Below are positions 1 through 8,473 of a stretch of 64,000 nt of DNA, one piece after another. The translations under genes were made by a program, and so were the position numbers. Location of the stretch: the NCBI GenBank assembly GCA_051001975.1, contig JBPCMU010000111.1:3356-67355 (forward strand), written 5' to 3'. The stretch's first letter is position 1. Every line of letters begins with the position of its first letter. The notes below the pieces were generated by a model. That model worked only from the letters and a program-made list of their open reading frames with translations. It did no database searches and was not told where the DNA came from. The DNA is from DATAEG01 sp051001975 (lineage in GTDB: Bacteria; Actinomycetota; Actinomycetes; Mycobacteriales; Jatrophihabitantaceae).

Positions 1-525
1 GGACGTGACGGCGAACGGCACTCGCAACGCGTGCCCCATCGAGACCCGCACACTGCGCCGGTACAACGGGTCGGCGCAGTGCGGGTCGAGTAACACCGCA
101 TCGACGCCGAACGCCGCCGCATTGCGGAACAGGGCGCCGAGGTTCTCGAAGTCGTTCAGTCGTTCGAGGACGACGACACTGCGCGCAGCGCGAAGGATCT
201 CTTCCGGGTCGGCGGGAGGTAGCCGATCTGCGGAGGCCAGCACCCCGCGGGTGACCCGGAATCCGACGACATCCGACAGCAGCCACTTATCGAGCACGTA
301 GCCGTCCACACTGGCGGCGGCCAACTCGTCGGCAAGGGCAGTCATCCGGGCGGCGACACCGACCACTGCGCGAACCGAATAGGGCGAGGTCAGCAGACGC
401 TGCACGACCGCGACACCTTCACCGATCACGATGCCGCGCCGGTCCGGGCGCACGTCAGCGTCCTGCAGATCCCGGAAGTCGGCCAGTCGCGGGTCGTCTG
501 CGGCAGTGATCTCGATCAGTGCCAA
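1..525 (-). CDS. TrmH/SpoU family RNA methyltransferase (3' end outside window)
   Basis: Only the first 175 codons lie in the window; the gene runs off the left edge. Translation from a TTG at 525 gives an N-terminal RNA-binding-like region (RGIVIGEGVAVVQRLL, about residues 30-45). The SpoU signature follows, with ERLNDFENLGALFRNAAAFG near residues 125-145 and LLDPHCADPLYRRSVRVSMG after it; these form part of the knotted SAM-binding fold. TTG is chosen because a GGAGGG ribosome site sits 8-10 bases upstream and no ATG or GTG fits. The family 2'-O-methylates ribose in rRNA or tRNA; the target base cannot be told. It matches the position of Rv0881 in M. tuberculosis, which is also next to a MarR gene. 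Confidence 0.85.
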   Translation of the reverse strand, partial: MALIEITAADDPRLADFRDLQDADVRPDRRGIVIGEGVAVVQRLLTSPYSVRAVVGVAARMTALADELAAASVDGYVLDKWLLSDVVGFRVTRGVLASADRLPPADPEEILRAARSVVVLERLNDFENLGALFRNAAAFGVDAVLLDPHCADPLYRRSVRVSMGHALRVPFAVTS

Positions 526-562
526 GGCCGGCTCCCTCCGCCAGGGTCGGGCCGGTCGGGGC

Positions 563-892
563 TCAGATGAGCAGGCCGCGCTCGCCGAGTTCGAACTCGA
601 CGCGGATGCGTTCCAGTTGCCGGGGTCGGCCCTGCGGCAGGGTCAGCAACCGGGTGGCGACTTCGAGCTGCTCGCAGGCGACCGTGAGCATCTGGTCGTA
701 GGCGGTGGCAACGCCGATCCCCCGCACGTACGAGGTGCCCTTGGGCAGCGCGTTGAGCAGCCGCCGCAGCCGCCGCACGTCGGCGGCAACGCTCTGGATC
801 GGCGGATGGACCGGCTCGGGTGCATGGTGGGATCCCCGCTTGTGCCAGAAGGCAGCCGCGAGAGCCGACGGCGTCGAGGTGAATGCACCCAC
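563..892 (-). CDS. conserved actinobacterial protein of unknown function (109 aa)
   Basis: GTG start. The 109-residue product begins MGAFTSTPSALAAAFWHKRG and is rich in Arg and Leu, with no signal peptide or membrane segment. A helical stretch (VRRLRRLLNALPKG, about 39-53) and a charged C-terminus ending GERGLLI are visible. I do not recognise a named domain. It starts about 20 bases after the MFS gene upstream on the same strand and so is probably its operon partner. It lies just before the SpoU methyltransferase. GC-rich third positions and the competing strand being shadow-like favour this reading; function unknown. Confidence 0.6.
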   Translation of the reverse strand: MGAFTSTPSALAAAFWHKRGSHHAPEPVHPPIQSVAADVRRLRRLLNALPKGTSYVRGIGVATAYDQMLTVACEQLEVATRLLTLPQGRPRQLERIRVEFELGERGLLI

Positions 893-912
893 TCACATAC
901 GGTAAGCCCGGA

Positions 913-2241
913 TCAGGCGACGCGCGAGCGCTGTATGCCGCGTTCCACCCGATGGACCAACTCTGCGCCGCCGAGGTCGCGCCGGCGAGCGATCACCAGG
1001 GCCACCCCAGCGGCTGCCAATAACGACAGCACCCCACCGCCGACCATCCCCCAACGCGGGCCGAAATGGTTGGCCGTCCAACCGATCACGGGGGCCCCGA
1101 TCGGCGTACCGCCCATAAAGCACATCAGGTACAGGGCCATCACCCGGCCCCGCATGGTCGGGTCCACGCCTAGTTGAACAGACGTGTTCGCGGCTGTGGA
1201 GAAGGTCAGCATCGCCAGGCCTGCCGGGATGAGCATCAGCGCCGTCAGCGCGTAGTTGGGCATCGAACCTGCCACGATCTCGGCGACTGCGAACGCCATC
1301 GCGGCGCCGATCAGGTACAGCGAGGTGGCCCTGCTGCGCCGCCGGGTCGCCAGCAAGGCGCCGCCGAATGCACCGATCGCCAGCGCCGTCGACAGCAGTC
1401 CGTATCCGGCCGCGCTGCGGTGGAACACCTGTTTGGCGATGAGCGCCGTGGTGATCTGGAAGTTCATCCCGAACGTGCCGACGATGAACACCAGCAGCAT
1501 CGCGACCATCAGTTCGGCCCGGCCGCGCACGTAGGTGAAGGTGGCCCACAGTTGCCCGCGAGCACGCTGTACCTTCGGCGACGGCCAGAGCTCCGCGGTG
1601 CGCATCATCGACAGGGCGATGAGCACCGCGACGCTGGAGGCAGCGTTGCCGATGAACGCCCACCCGGTGCCGACGGCGCTGATCATTACGCCGGCAACCG
1701 CCGGGCCGAGAATGCGCCCGCCGTTGAAGATCGCCGAGTTGATCCCGACGGCGTTGGTGAGATCTTCCCGACCGACCATCTCCACGACGAACGACTGTCG
1801 GATCGGCGTGTCGAACGCGCTGATGACGCCGACGATCCCGGCGAGCAGGTAGACGTGCCACAGGTGCACCAGGCCCAGCACGTCGAGCAGCCCCAGGGAC
1901 AGCGCGGCGACGGCGAGACTGGTCTGCGTCATCAGCAGCAGTCGACGCTTGTCCCCGCGGTCAGCGAGCATTCCGCCGTACAGACCGAGGATCAGCGGAG
2001 GCAGGAACTGGATGGCCGTCACGATGCCCAGCGCCGTGCCGGAGTTCGTCAGCTGCAGCACCAACCAGTCCTGCGCGACGCGTTGCATCCAGGTGCCGGT
2101 CAGCGAGACCAGTTGCCCGCTGGCGAATAGCCGGTAGTTGCGCACCCGCAGGGAACGGAACATGCCGTCGGCGGCACGGTTCCGGTTCGGGGTAGGGGTC
2201 TGGCGATGCAAAAGCGAGGTGATGGATTGAACAGGACTCAC
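913..2241 (-). CDS. MFS transporter, EntS-like exporter (442 aa)
   Basis: About 12 hydrophobic segments span the protein. The opening RSLRVRNYRLFASGQLVS, then GTWMQRVAQDWLVLQLT, is typical of the MFS_3/EntS exporter branch, as is the loop-2 motif GGMLADRGDKRRLLL. The start is taken as GTG 2241, where GTGA overlaps the stop of the upstream marR gene by four bases, so the two are translationally coupled; the longer in-frame extension would run inside marR. The MarR-exporter pairing suggests efflux of a small amphipathic compound induced when MarR releases. The substrate is not predictable from sequence. Inner-membrane protein. Confidence 0.85.
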   Translation of the reverse strand: MSPVQSITSLLHRQTPTPNRNRAADGMFRSLRVRNYRLFASGQLVSLTGTWMQRVAQDWLVLQLTNSGTALGIVTAIQFLPPLILGLYGGMLADRGDKRRLLLMTQTSLAVAALSLGLLDVLGLVHLWHVYLLAGIVGVISAFDTPIRQSFVVEMVGREDLTNAVGINSAIFNGGRILGPAVAGVMISAVGTGWAFIGNAASSVAVLIALSMMRTAELWPSPKVQRARGQLWATFTYVRGRAELMVAMLLVFIVGTFGMNFQITTALIAKQVFHRSAAGYGLLSTALAIGAFGGALLATRRRSRATSLYLIGAAMAFAVAEIVAGSMPNYALTALMLIPAGLAMLTFSTAANTSVQLGVDPTMRGRVMALYLMCFMGGTPIGAPVIGWTANHFGPRWGMVGGGVLSLLAAAGVALVIARRRDLGGAELVHRVERGIQRSRVA

Positions 2242-2675
2242 CGTTGAGCCAGCTTCTCCAAGATAGGTGCAGCCTCGGCAAGCACGGCACGCTCGTGCGC
2301 AGTGAGCTCGGCAAGCCGCTGGGACAGCCATGCGGTACGCAGCTTGCGGGTGGACAGGATGAGTTCCCGACCGGCGTCGGTGGCATCGATGACGACCTGG
2401 CGGCCGTCGGTCGGATGCGGCGCCCTGGTGACCAGGCCGCGCTGCTCGAGCGCTGAAATGATCTTGGTCATCGACGGCGGCTGCACCCGCTCGTGCTCGG
2501 CCAGCTCGCCGGCACTCATCGGGCCCTTGTGCGAGACGGTGCCCAGAGCCGCGAGCTGCCCCAGAGACACCGAGTTATCGCCGCTCTGCAGCCGGACCAG
2601 GCGAGTGAGCCGGAGCAGCGCCGGCCGAAGGGTGGACGCCAGCTCAGCAGGTCGGACCTTCGTAGCTGCTGACAT
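2238..2675 (-). CDS. MarR family transcriptional regulator (145 aa)
   Basis: Winged-helix regulator of the usual MarR length. The DNA-recognition region is SAGELAEHERVQPPSMTKII (about 54-73), and the wing carries the family signature TRAPHPTDGRQVVIDATDAG (about 82-101). It is first in an operon with an MFS exporter that overlaps its stop codon. A 5-5-5 inverted repeat lies directly before the ATG over the likely -10, so autorepression of the marR-exporter operon is the likely control. Synteny resembles Rv0880 of M. tuberculosis. Confidence 0.9.
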   Translation of the reverse strand: MSAATKVRPAELASTLRPALLRLTRLVRLQSGDNSVSLGQLAALGTVSHKGPMSAGELAEHERVQPPSMTKIISALEQRGLVTRAPHPTDGRQVVIDATDAGRELILSTRKLRTAWLSQRLAELTAHERAVLAEAAPILEKLAQR

Positions 2676-2678
2676 ACC

Positions 2679-2711
2679 GTTAGTTTACCTAACAATCAAT
2701 CGAAGCGCCAA
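2679..2711 (-). promoter_or_regulatory. marR promoter with overlapping operator
   Basis: Reading the minus strand, TTGGCG (2711-2706), an 18-base spacer and TAAACT (2687-2682) form a sigma70-like promoter. The -10 ends six bases before the ATG, so the transcript is probably leaderless. The inverted repeat GTTAG-N5-CTAAC (2679-2693) covers the -10 and is the obvious site for MarR. The function is inferred from position. Confidence 0.5.
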
Positions 2712-2806
2712 CTCTCTCACGGCCGCGCCGGATGGAGTTCGAAGTCGGTGAATTCGAAGCGGGGCACCGCGTTGTAGTCCGAGCGGCTGAATCCAGCCCG
2801 GTCACG

Positions 2807-4285
2807 TCACTTGATGCCGAACAGGTTCTTCAGCGGTTCGATCGCGAAATAGATCGCGAAGAACGCCGAGATCAACCAGAGCAGCGGGTGCACCTCGCGA
2901 GCCTTGCCGGTCGCCACCCGCAGCACTACCCAGGTGATGAATCCAGCGCCGACGCCGTTGGTGATCGAGTAAGTGAACGGCATCAGCACCATCGTCAGGA
3001 AGGCCGGCACGGCAACGGTGAAGTCACCGAAGTCGATGTTCTTGATCTGGCTCATCATCAACACACCGACCACGACCAGCGCCGGCGTCGCCGCCTCGGA
3101 GGGTACGAATTGGGCCAGCGGCGACAGGAAGATCGTCACGACGAACAGCAGCGAGGTGGTGACGCTTGCCAGGCCGGTGCGGGCTCCGTCGCCGATGCCT
3201 GACGCGGACTCCACGTACGTGGTCGCCGACGACGCATTGGCCACACCTCCGGCCACCGCAGCGATGCCGTCGATCAGCAGCACCTCCCTGATCCGCGGCA
3301 CGTTACCGTCCTCATCGAGCAGATCCGCCTCGCTGGCGAGGCCGATCGTGGTGCCCATCACGTCGAAGAAGTCCGACAGCACCAGCGAGAAGACGATGAC
3401 TATGCCGGAGATGATGCCCACCGCGGAGAATCCGCCACCGAGGGAGAAGTGACCGAAGAGGCTGAAGTCCGGCGCACCGAAGTGCTTGCCCTTGAAGGAC
3501 GGGACATTCAGCGCCCAGCCCTCAGGGTTGACCACCTTGCCGGTCGCATCGGTCTGGCTGCCGATCTTGATGGTGGCCTCGAGGATGATCGCCAGCACCG
3601 TGGAGAAGGCGATACCGATCAGGATGGCGCCCTTCACCTTGCGGGCCATCAGCACTGCGATGAGCAGCAGCCCCACGACGAACACCAGCGTCGGCCAGCC
3701 GTTGAGGTGGCTGTCTATGCCGATGTCGACCGGCGTTCCGGAGCCAGGGCGGACGAAGCCCGCGTCGACGAGACCGATCAGCGCGATGAACAGGCCGATA
3801 CCAACCGCAATCGCGCTCTTCAGCTGTGGCGGGATCGCCTGGAACACCGCGACCCGGAAGCCGGTCAGTACCAGCACCGTGATGACCAGGCCCTCGATGA
3901 CCACCATGCCCATCGCCGCGGCCCAGGACATCTTGCTGGCCACCTGGAACGCGACGAAGGCATTCAGGCCAAGGCCGGTGGCCAAGGCGAACGGGGCTCG
4001 GCCGGCGATACCCATCAGCATCGTCATGACCGCGGCCACCAGTGCCGTCATCGCTGCGATCGCTGCGATCGCAGGCACCTTGCCGCCACCCAGCAGATGA
4101 CCGTTACCGTCGGCGACCGTGCCGATGATCAGCGGGTTCAGCACGACGATGTAGACCATCGTCACGAAGGTCACCAGGCCGCCGCGCATCTCCTGGACCA
4201 GGGACGAGCCGCGCTCGGTGATCAAGAAGAAGCGGTCCAGCGGGGTGACTGCCTGCTCGGGGGCTTGGCGGGAAGGCCGACTCAT
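2807..4285 (-). CDS. NCS2 family purine permease, AzgA-like (492 aa)
   Basis: Polytopic inner-membrane protein with 12-14 hydrophobic segments. It starts LDRFFLITERGSSLVQEMRG followed by TFVTMVYIVVLNP, the hallmark opening of the AzgA/PbuG hypoxanthine-guanine-adenine branch. The family motif FALATGLGLNAFVAF appears near residue 105 and SATTYVESASGIGDGARTGL, with the conserved Thr-Glu-Ser, near residue 355. These proteins import purine bases with protons. ATG start; it stands alone, divergent from a small membrane gene about 90 bases away. After its TGA the same frame stays open for 29 more codons with coding-like composition (see findings). The exact base preference is unproven. Confidence 0.88.
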   Translation of the reverse strand: MSRPSRQAPEQAVTPLDRFFLITERGSSLVQEMRGGLVTFVTMVYIVVLNPLIIGTVADGNGHLLGGGKVPAIAAIAAMTALVAAVMTMLMGIAGRAPFALATGLGLNAFVAFQVASKMSWAAAMGMVVIEGLVITVLVLTGFRVAVFQAIPPQLKSAIAVGIGLFIALIGLVDAGFVRPGSGTPVDIGIDSHLNGWPTLVFVVGLLLIAVLMARKVKGAILIGIAFSTVLAIILEATIKIGSQTDATGKVVNPEGWALNVPSFKGKHFGAPDFSLFGHFSLGGGFSAVGIISGIVIVFSLVLSDFFDVMGTTIGLASEADLLDEDGNVPRIREVLLIDGIAAVAGGVANASSATTYVESASGIGDGARTGLASVTTSLLFVVTIFLSPLAQFVPSEAATPALVVVGVLMMSQIKNIDFGDFTVAVPAFLTMVLMPFTYSITNGVGAGFITWVVLRVATGKAREVHPLLWLISAFFAIYFAIEPLKNLFGIK

Positions 4286-4364
4286 GTGGTGTGCCCTTTA
4301 CGTGATCGGCGCCTGCGGCGCGTGGGGAGGTGACGTGGTGGAGCGGCGGCGCTGCCGGCGCGGG

Positions 4365-4370
4365 TAGCCT
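4365..4370 (+). promoter_or_regulatory. -10 hexamer TAGCCT of a leaderless promoter
   Basis: TAGCCT ends eight bases before the ATG of the DUF2530-like gene, so transcription should start at or next to the ATG. No good -35 is seen, which is common in actinobacteria. No Shine-Dalgarno sequence precedes this ATG, which agrees with a leaderless mRNA. Confidence 0.4.
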
Positions 4371-4378
4371 GCCGCATC

Positions 4379-4627
4379 ATGCCACTGCCGACAATCCTCA
4401 CCGGCTCACGGGAGGCACCGCAGCCGCCGCCGATCCATGCCCGCACGGTGTTCCTGATCGGCACGGCGCTCTGGCTCGTGGGGTTCGTCGTGCTGCTGCC
4501 GTTCTGGGGTTGGCTGGGCCGTCACGACCATCGGGTCTGGCTGTGGACCTGCCTGGCCGGCTGGATCCTCGGCATCGCCGGCATGCTGCTGTTCGGCAAG
4601 CACCGCAGCGAAGGCCGCGTCGACTAG
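4379..4627 (+). CDS. DUF2530-like small membrane protein (82 aa)
   Basis: An 82-residue protein with a cytoplasmic N-terminus and two membrane segments: TVFLIGTALWLVGFVVLLPF (about 24-43) and WLWTCLAGWILGIAGMLLFG (about 53-72), joined by a short charged loop GRHDHR. Size, topology and the place between a permease/MarR block and a convergent DUF3027 gene match the actinobacterial DUF2530 family (Rv0882-like). The function is not known. It appears leaderless. Confidence 0.7.
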   Translation: MPLPTILTGSREAPQPPPIHARTVFLIGTALWLVGFVVLLPFWGWLGRHDHRVWLWTCLAGWILGIAGMLLFGKHRSEGRVD

Positions 4628-4762
4628 CTGGACGGCTCTACGAACGGGTCGCAGCGAGCTGACCCAGGCCAGCCATTCCGGGCCCTGTTGCGTTCGTGTC
4701 CTGCAAATGCCTGTTCAGGACTCGGGCGTCGACACTCCGTTAGGTGAGTTTCGGCGCCGGCG

Positions 4763-5578
4763 TCAACCCTCCGACACCTCGACGTCGGGCTCGGCAGGCG
4801 GGTCCGCGACGATGTCCAGCGCTTCGTCGTCGAAGACGTCCCCGGTGCGCATCGCGAAGTCGGAGTCGGCCACGTGCGCCTCGGAATGCGCACCGCAGCC
4901 GAAGTCGAGCGCGACGACCTGGCCGTCGGCCGGGGCGAACTCGTTGGCGCAGACGCCGAACGCGCCACGCAGCGCGCCGGCGATCTGCAGCAGGAACCCA
5001 CAGTCGGCGCACTTGCCGGGCGCTTGCGTCGCCATCGGCGAATCCGGGCCGCGGTCTCCGGAGCTCCACCGGTCGGTTGCGTCGTCTCGGCCGTCCGGCG
5101 AGAGCACCCGCGGTCGGCTCAGAGCGAGGTCGGTCGCGATTGCCTCGATTGCCGCGGCGTCGACGGAGTCGTCACCGGTGGCGGTGTAGCCGGGGACGAG
5201 GCGTGGGTCGTCGGCCGGGGTCGGCAGCAGATCGCCCGCGGCGAGGTCACCCGGTTGCAGCCGCTGCGACCACGGCACCCATTCCGGCGCGAGCAGCGAG
5301 CCCTCGCCGGGCAATAACACAACCTCGTCGACAGTCACCGCCTTGCTGCGCGAGAGCCGGCTGAGCGTGACTGCCCAGTACCAGCCGCGGTAGCCAGGCA
5401 GGGTCGCCGCGAAGCGATGGGTCACCACCCGCTCGCCGTCGGCGCGGACACCCTCGTGCTCGCCGACACCCTCGCCGCCCACCTCCCGCGCCGCGGCCAG
5501 AGCAGCATCGGTGGCCGCGGCGGCGGCACTGTCCAACTTGGCGGGGGGTGCGTCGGCCGACAATGCGCTGGTGGTCAC
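4763..5578 (-). CDS. DUF3027 family protein with zinc-finger-like C-terminus (271 aa)
   Basis: From GTG 5578 the product begins MTTSALSADAP; the open frame extends further upstream, but that would run under the divergent MFS gene. The core HRFAATLPGYRGWYWAVTLSR (about 55-75) and LLPGEGSLLAPEWVPWSQRL (about 87-106) is characteristic of DUF3027 (Rv0883c-like). Near the C-terminus CADCGFLL, then GVCANEFAPADG and FGCGAHSEAH, give spaced cysteines and histidine that could bind a metal. Cytoplasmic, function unknown. Its 5' end faces the MFS gene with 72 bases between them. Confidence 0.82.
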   Translation of the reverse strand: MTTSALSADAPPAKLDSAAAAATDAALAAAREVGGEGVGEHEGVRADGERVVTHRFAATLPGYRGWYWAVTLSRLSRSKAVTVDEVVLLPGEGSLLAPEWVPWSQRLQPGDLAAGDLLPTPADDPRLVPGYTATGDDSVDAAAIEAIATDLALSRPRVLSPDGRDDATDRWSSGDRGPDSPMATQAPGKCADCGFLLQIAGALRGAFGVCANEFAPADGQVVALDFGCGAHSEAHVADSDFAMRTGDVFDDEALDIVADPPAEPDVEVSEG

Positions 5579-5650
5579 CGCGCCATTGTTCCTCACTTCG
5601 TCCCGTGGCGTTCGTCGGGCGTCATGCGGCCGGTACGGCAAGATGAGGGC

Positions 5651-7465
5651 ATGTCCCGTCAAGGCCCCGAGCAGCCCGGCCGCGATCAGCGGCCGCGGCA
5701 GTTCGCCCGAGAAGGGCACACCCTCCACCAGCGCGCTGCGGAGCAGCCGCCCGTCCAGCCGCGCGGCGCAGAACAGCAGTTCGACGCGCCTACCTACTAC
5801 GTCCCCCGCGAACCGGACGAACCGAGTGCGACGCAGACGCAGCGGCTGCCAAATCCCGGCGAAGCAACTACCCAACAGGTGCCGACGACCGCGCCCCGGG
5901 ACTCACCAGAGCGCCCGCGGGACCCGGTCAACGACGGGCGGCAACACACCGCGCCCGTTCCGCACGCCGCCGCCCCGGCCAACCACGCGCCCGAACAACC
6001 CGGCATGCCGCCGCCGATGGAATCACCCGGGGCGGCCGGTGCCCCACCCGGCCCGTACGCCTCACCGGTCGTTCCCGGCGAGGAGTTGAGCAATGTTGCC
6101 GGCAAGGTGACGGTCACCCGAGCCGTAGCTGCGCGCAGTCAGCAGGCCGCCCGCTACGTCACGAACAAGGTCGTCGCGGCGAGCAAGGCGGACGGCGCCG
6201 GCGAGTCCGGGATGACCCCACTCATCTGGAACCAGGTGCTCTCCTTCGGCGCCGACGCAATGATCACCGTCGCGCTGGCCGGAACCGTGTTCTTCTCCGC
6301 GGCGAAGAGCGATCAGCGCGGCAATGTACTGGGCTACCTGCTCATCACGATGGCGCCGTTCGCCGTGGTGGCGCCGGTGATCGGTCCGGTGCTGGACCGT
6401 TTCCAGCACGGCCGGCGCGGCGCGATGGCGGTCAGCGCGTTCGGGCGAGCGGCACTGGCCATCCTGATGGCACAGAACTTCAACAACCTGTACGCGCTGT
6501 TCCCACTCGCGCTCGGCTCGCTGGTGCTGTCAAAGGCCTACTCCGTGGTGCGCGCAGCTGCGGCGCCGCGATTGGTGCCGCAAGGGATGTCGCTGGTCAC
6601 CGCGAACGCCCGGCTATCGCTGTTCGGCCTTGGCGCGATGCTGATCGGCGGTGGGTTCATCGGCGCGATCATCAAAGTCACCGGCTCTTACTGGCTCGGG
6701 TTGTGGCTGACGGCGATCCCGTTCGCGGCCACCGGCGTGTTCGCGCTCAAGCTGCCCAAACAGGTCGACTCCGCAGCACCCGCACCACGCCATCCGGAGG
6801 AACCGCCGCGCCCGGGTGAAGTGGTGAAGGTCCCGCCGATCGGCCGGATCCGCAGCTGGGCCAGCCGCGGTTACGGGCCACCGGTCGTGACGGCACTGCA
6901 GGGCGCGTCGATGCTGCGCTTCTCCACCGGCTTCCTCACGCTGTTCCTGGCGTTCTGGATCCAGAACGCTGCACATGGCCTCGAGGCAGCCAGCCAGCTC
7001 GGTGCGATCGGCGCCGGTGTCGGCATCGGCAACGCGGTCGGCACGGCGCTCGGCGCCCGGGTGCATCTGGGCCACCCGGACCGGCTGGTCATCTTCTGCT
7101 GCGGCATCACCGCGCTGGCCTGCACCGTCACCGCATTGACGTTCGGCCTCATCGCGGCGGTGATCTGCATGTTCTTCGTCGCCGCAGTCAACTCGCTGGG
7201 CAAGGTCTCCCTCGACGCGGTGATCCAGCGCGATGTCCGGGAGACCTACCGGTCCAGCGCGTTCGCCCGGTCCGAAACGTTCCTGCAACTGGCGTGGGTG
7301 ATCGGCGCGACCATCGCCATCCTGCTGCCGATCGGGCACGGCGCGCTCGGCCTCGGCGTCGCCGCCGCGGTGACCTGCTCGTCGGTTGCCTACATCGTCA
7401 TCCGCAGCCGGGCTACCAACGGCAACTCGATGCGATCGCCAGGGGTCAACCCAGGTACCGTGTGA
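5651..7465 (+). CDS. MFS transporter with long disordered N-terminus (604 aa)
   Basis: ATG 5651 is chosen because GAGGG precedes it; earlier in-frame codons lie under the divergent gene. Residues 1-about 170 are rich in Pro, Gln and Arg and look disordered. After SGMTPLIWNQVLSFGADAMI about 12 membrane segments follow, including AVVAPVIGPVLDRFQHGRRG, the MFS loop 2-3 region. Length and layout match the Rv0876c family, and the gene sits in the same conserved neighbourhood. Substrate unknown. The next gene starts four bases downstream, so they are probably co-transcribed. Confidence 0.82.
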   Translation: MSRQGPEQPGRDQRPRQFAREGHTLHQRAAEQPPVQPRGAEQQFDAPTYYVPREPDEPSATQTQRLPNPGEATTQQVPTTAPRDSPERPRDPVNDGRQHTAPVPHAAAPANHAPEQPGMPPPMESPGAAGAPPGPYASPVVPGEELSNVAGKVTVTRAVAARSQQAARYVTNKVVAASKADGAGESGMTPLIWNQVLSFGADAMITVALAGTVFFSAAKSDQRGNVLGYLLITMAPFAVVAPVIGPVLDRFQHGRRGAMAVSAFGRAALAILMAQNFNNLYALFPLALGSLVLSKAYSVVRAAAAPRLVPQGMSLVTANARLSLFGLGAMLIGGGFIGAIIKVTGSYWLGLWLTAIPFAATGVFALKLPKQVDSAAPAPRHPEEPPRPGEVVKVPPIGRIRSWASRGYGPPVVTALQGASMLRFSTGFLTLFLAFWIQNAAHGLEAASQLGAIGAGVGIGNAVGTALGARVHLGHPDRLVIFCCGITALACTVTALTFGLIAAVICMFFVAAVNSLGKVSLDAVIQRDVRETYRSSAFARSETFLQLAWVIGATIAILLPIGHGALGLGVAAAVTCSSVAYIVIRSRATNGNSMRSPGVNPGTV

Positions 7466-7468
7466 GCC

Positions 7469-7951
7469 ATGCTGCGCCGCTTCGTCACACCTGGGCGGCG
7501 CGCCCGGATCACCCTGTTGGCACTTGTCGTTGGCCTGTCGTGCACGCTTACCGCCTGCCGTAAGCCGGCGCCGCAGATCACCGTCTACGGGGCGCACAAG
7601 AGCATCCAGGTCGGCGCCGCTTTCTACATCCAGTCCGGTGGCCCCAAGCGCAACTTCCTGACCGACTTCGGCAAGGCACCGTCGATCTCCGTGCCGCAGG
7701 GCACCAAATTGCTGGTCGACGTGCCCCGGTCGGTCTCGGTGAGCTGGGTGGTCGTGGCGGTCACCGTCAGCAGCGACGGCGCATCGACCCCGATCCCGAA
7801 CGTGGCGCCGACGGAGGTCCTGCGCGACCGGCACACCGTGATCCTGGCGGCCGCACCGGCCACCACCGGCGACTACTACATCCAGGTCGCCCAGCTGCGC
7901 GGGAGTGTGCAGGCCGGCGGCTGGATCTTCCACGTCAACCCCACCGGCTGA
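7469..7951 (+). CDS. small lipoprotein, DUF2771-like (160 aa)
   Basis: A twin-Arg-containing N-terminus (GRRARITLLALVVGLSCTLTAC) ends in the lipobox LTAC, so cleavage and lipidation at Cys30 is expected; the rest lies outside the membrane. The mature part is beta-rich (VSVSWVVVAVTVSS, DYYIQVAQLRGS) and ends GGWIFHVNPTG. Length and place directly after the Rv0876c-like MFS gene fit the DUF2771/Rv0875c family; that assignment is from context and memory. Starts four bases after the MFS stop. A strong bidirectional hairpin follows. Confidence 0.75.
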   Translation: MLRRFVTPGRRARITLLALVVGLSCTLTACRKPAPQITVYGAHKSIQVGAAFYIQSGGPKRNFLTDFGKAPSISVPQGTKLLVDVPRSVSVSWVVVAVTVSSDGASTPIPNVAPTEVLRDRHTVILAAAPATTGDYYIQVAQLRGSVQAGGWIFHVNPTG

Positions 7952-7956
7952 GCCGT

Positions 7957-8006
7957 GATGATCACGCGAAATCTGCTGCTATAGCAACCAATTTCGCGTG
8001 ATCATC
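7957..8006. terminator. bidirectional hairpin between convergent genes
   Basis: GATGATCACGCGAAAT (7957-7972) is an exact 16-base inverted repeat of 7991-8006. Inside the 18-base loop is a second perfect palindrome TGCTATAGCA. It lies between the lipoprotein stop and the cold-shock gene stop, so it can end transcription from both sides. No U-tract is needed for a stem this strong in actinobacteria. Confidence 0.75.
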
Positions 8007-8025
8007 GGGTGGGTAAGTACGGGGC

Positions 8026-8409
8026 TCAGGCGTCCAGGTTGTCGGCGACGGCGCGCAGCACGGCGGCGATCTTGTGGCCATCGGCGCGCTCCGGGTAACG
8101 CCCCCGGCGCAGCGAGTTGGACACCCCGTCGAGCAGCTTGATCAGATCCTCGACGATCGGCGTCATCTCGTCGGCGGGCTTACGTGACGCGCGCGCCACC
8201 GACGGCACCGGGTCCAGCATCCGCACCGACAGCGCCTGGTTGCCCTTGCGGCCGGACACCACGCCGAACTCGACGCGGGCGCCGGGCTTGAGCTCGCTCA
8301 CGCCTTCAGGCAGCGCGTCACGATGGACGAAGACCTCTTCGCCGTCGTCATCAGCGAGAAAGCCGAAGCCCTTCTCCGCGTTGAACCACTTGACCTTGCC
8401 GGTGGGCAC
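8026..8409 (-). CDS. cold-shock domain protein with C-terminal extension (127 aa)
   Basis: Residues 1-67 form the cold-shock domain, with RNP1 KGFGFLADDD and RNP2-like VFVHRDAL. It starts at GTG with GAGGTGA a few bases upstream. A further 60 residues (about 68-127) that are absent from the roughly 67-residue CspA proteins end in AAVLRAVADNLDA and are helical and charged. This long form matches Rv0871 (CspB, about 135 residues) and the syntenic block. Nucleic-acid chaperone in the cytoplasm. The upstream region carries a 12-bp imperfect hairpin that may act in the 5' leader. Confidence 0.9.
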   Translation of the reverse strand: MPTGKVKWFNAEKGFGFLADDDGEEVFVHRDALPEGVSELKPGARVEFGVVSGRKGNQALSVRMLDPVPSVARASRKPADEMTPIVEDLIKLLDGVSNSLRRGRYPERADGHKIAAVLRAVADNLDA

Positions 8410-8473
8410 TACGTCACCTCAATTGCTGCCACGCCCAGTACCTCCGGGCATGTGAACCATTCTGCGAACAACA

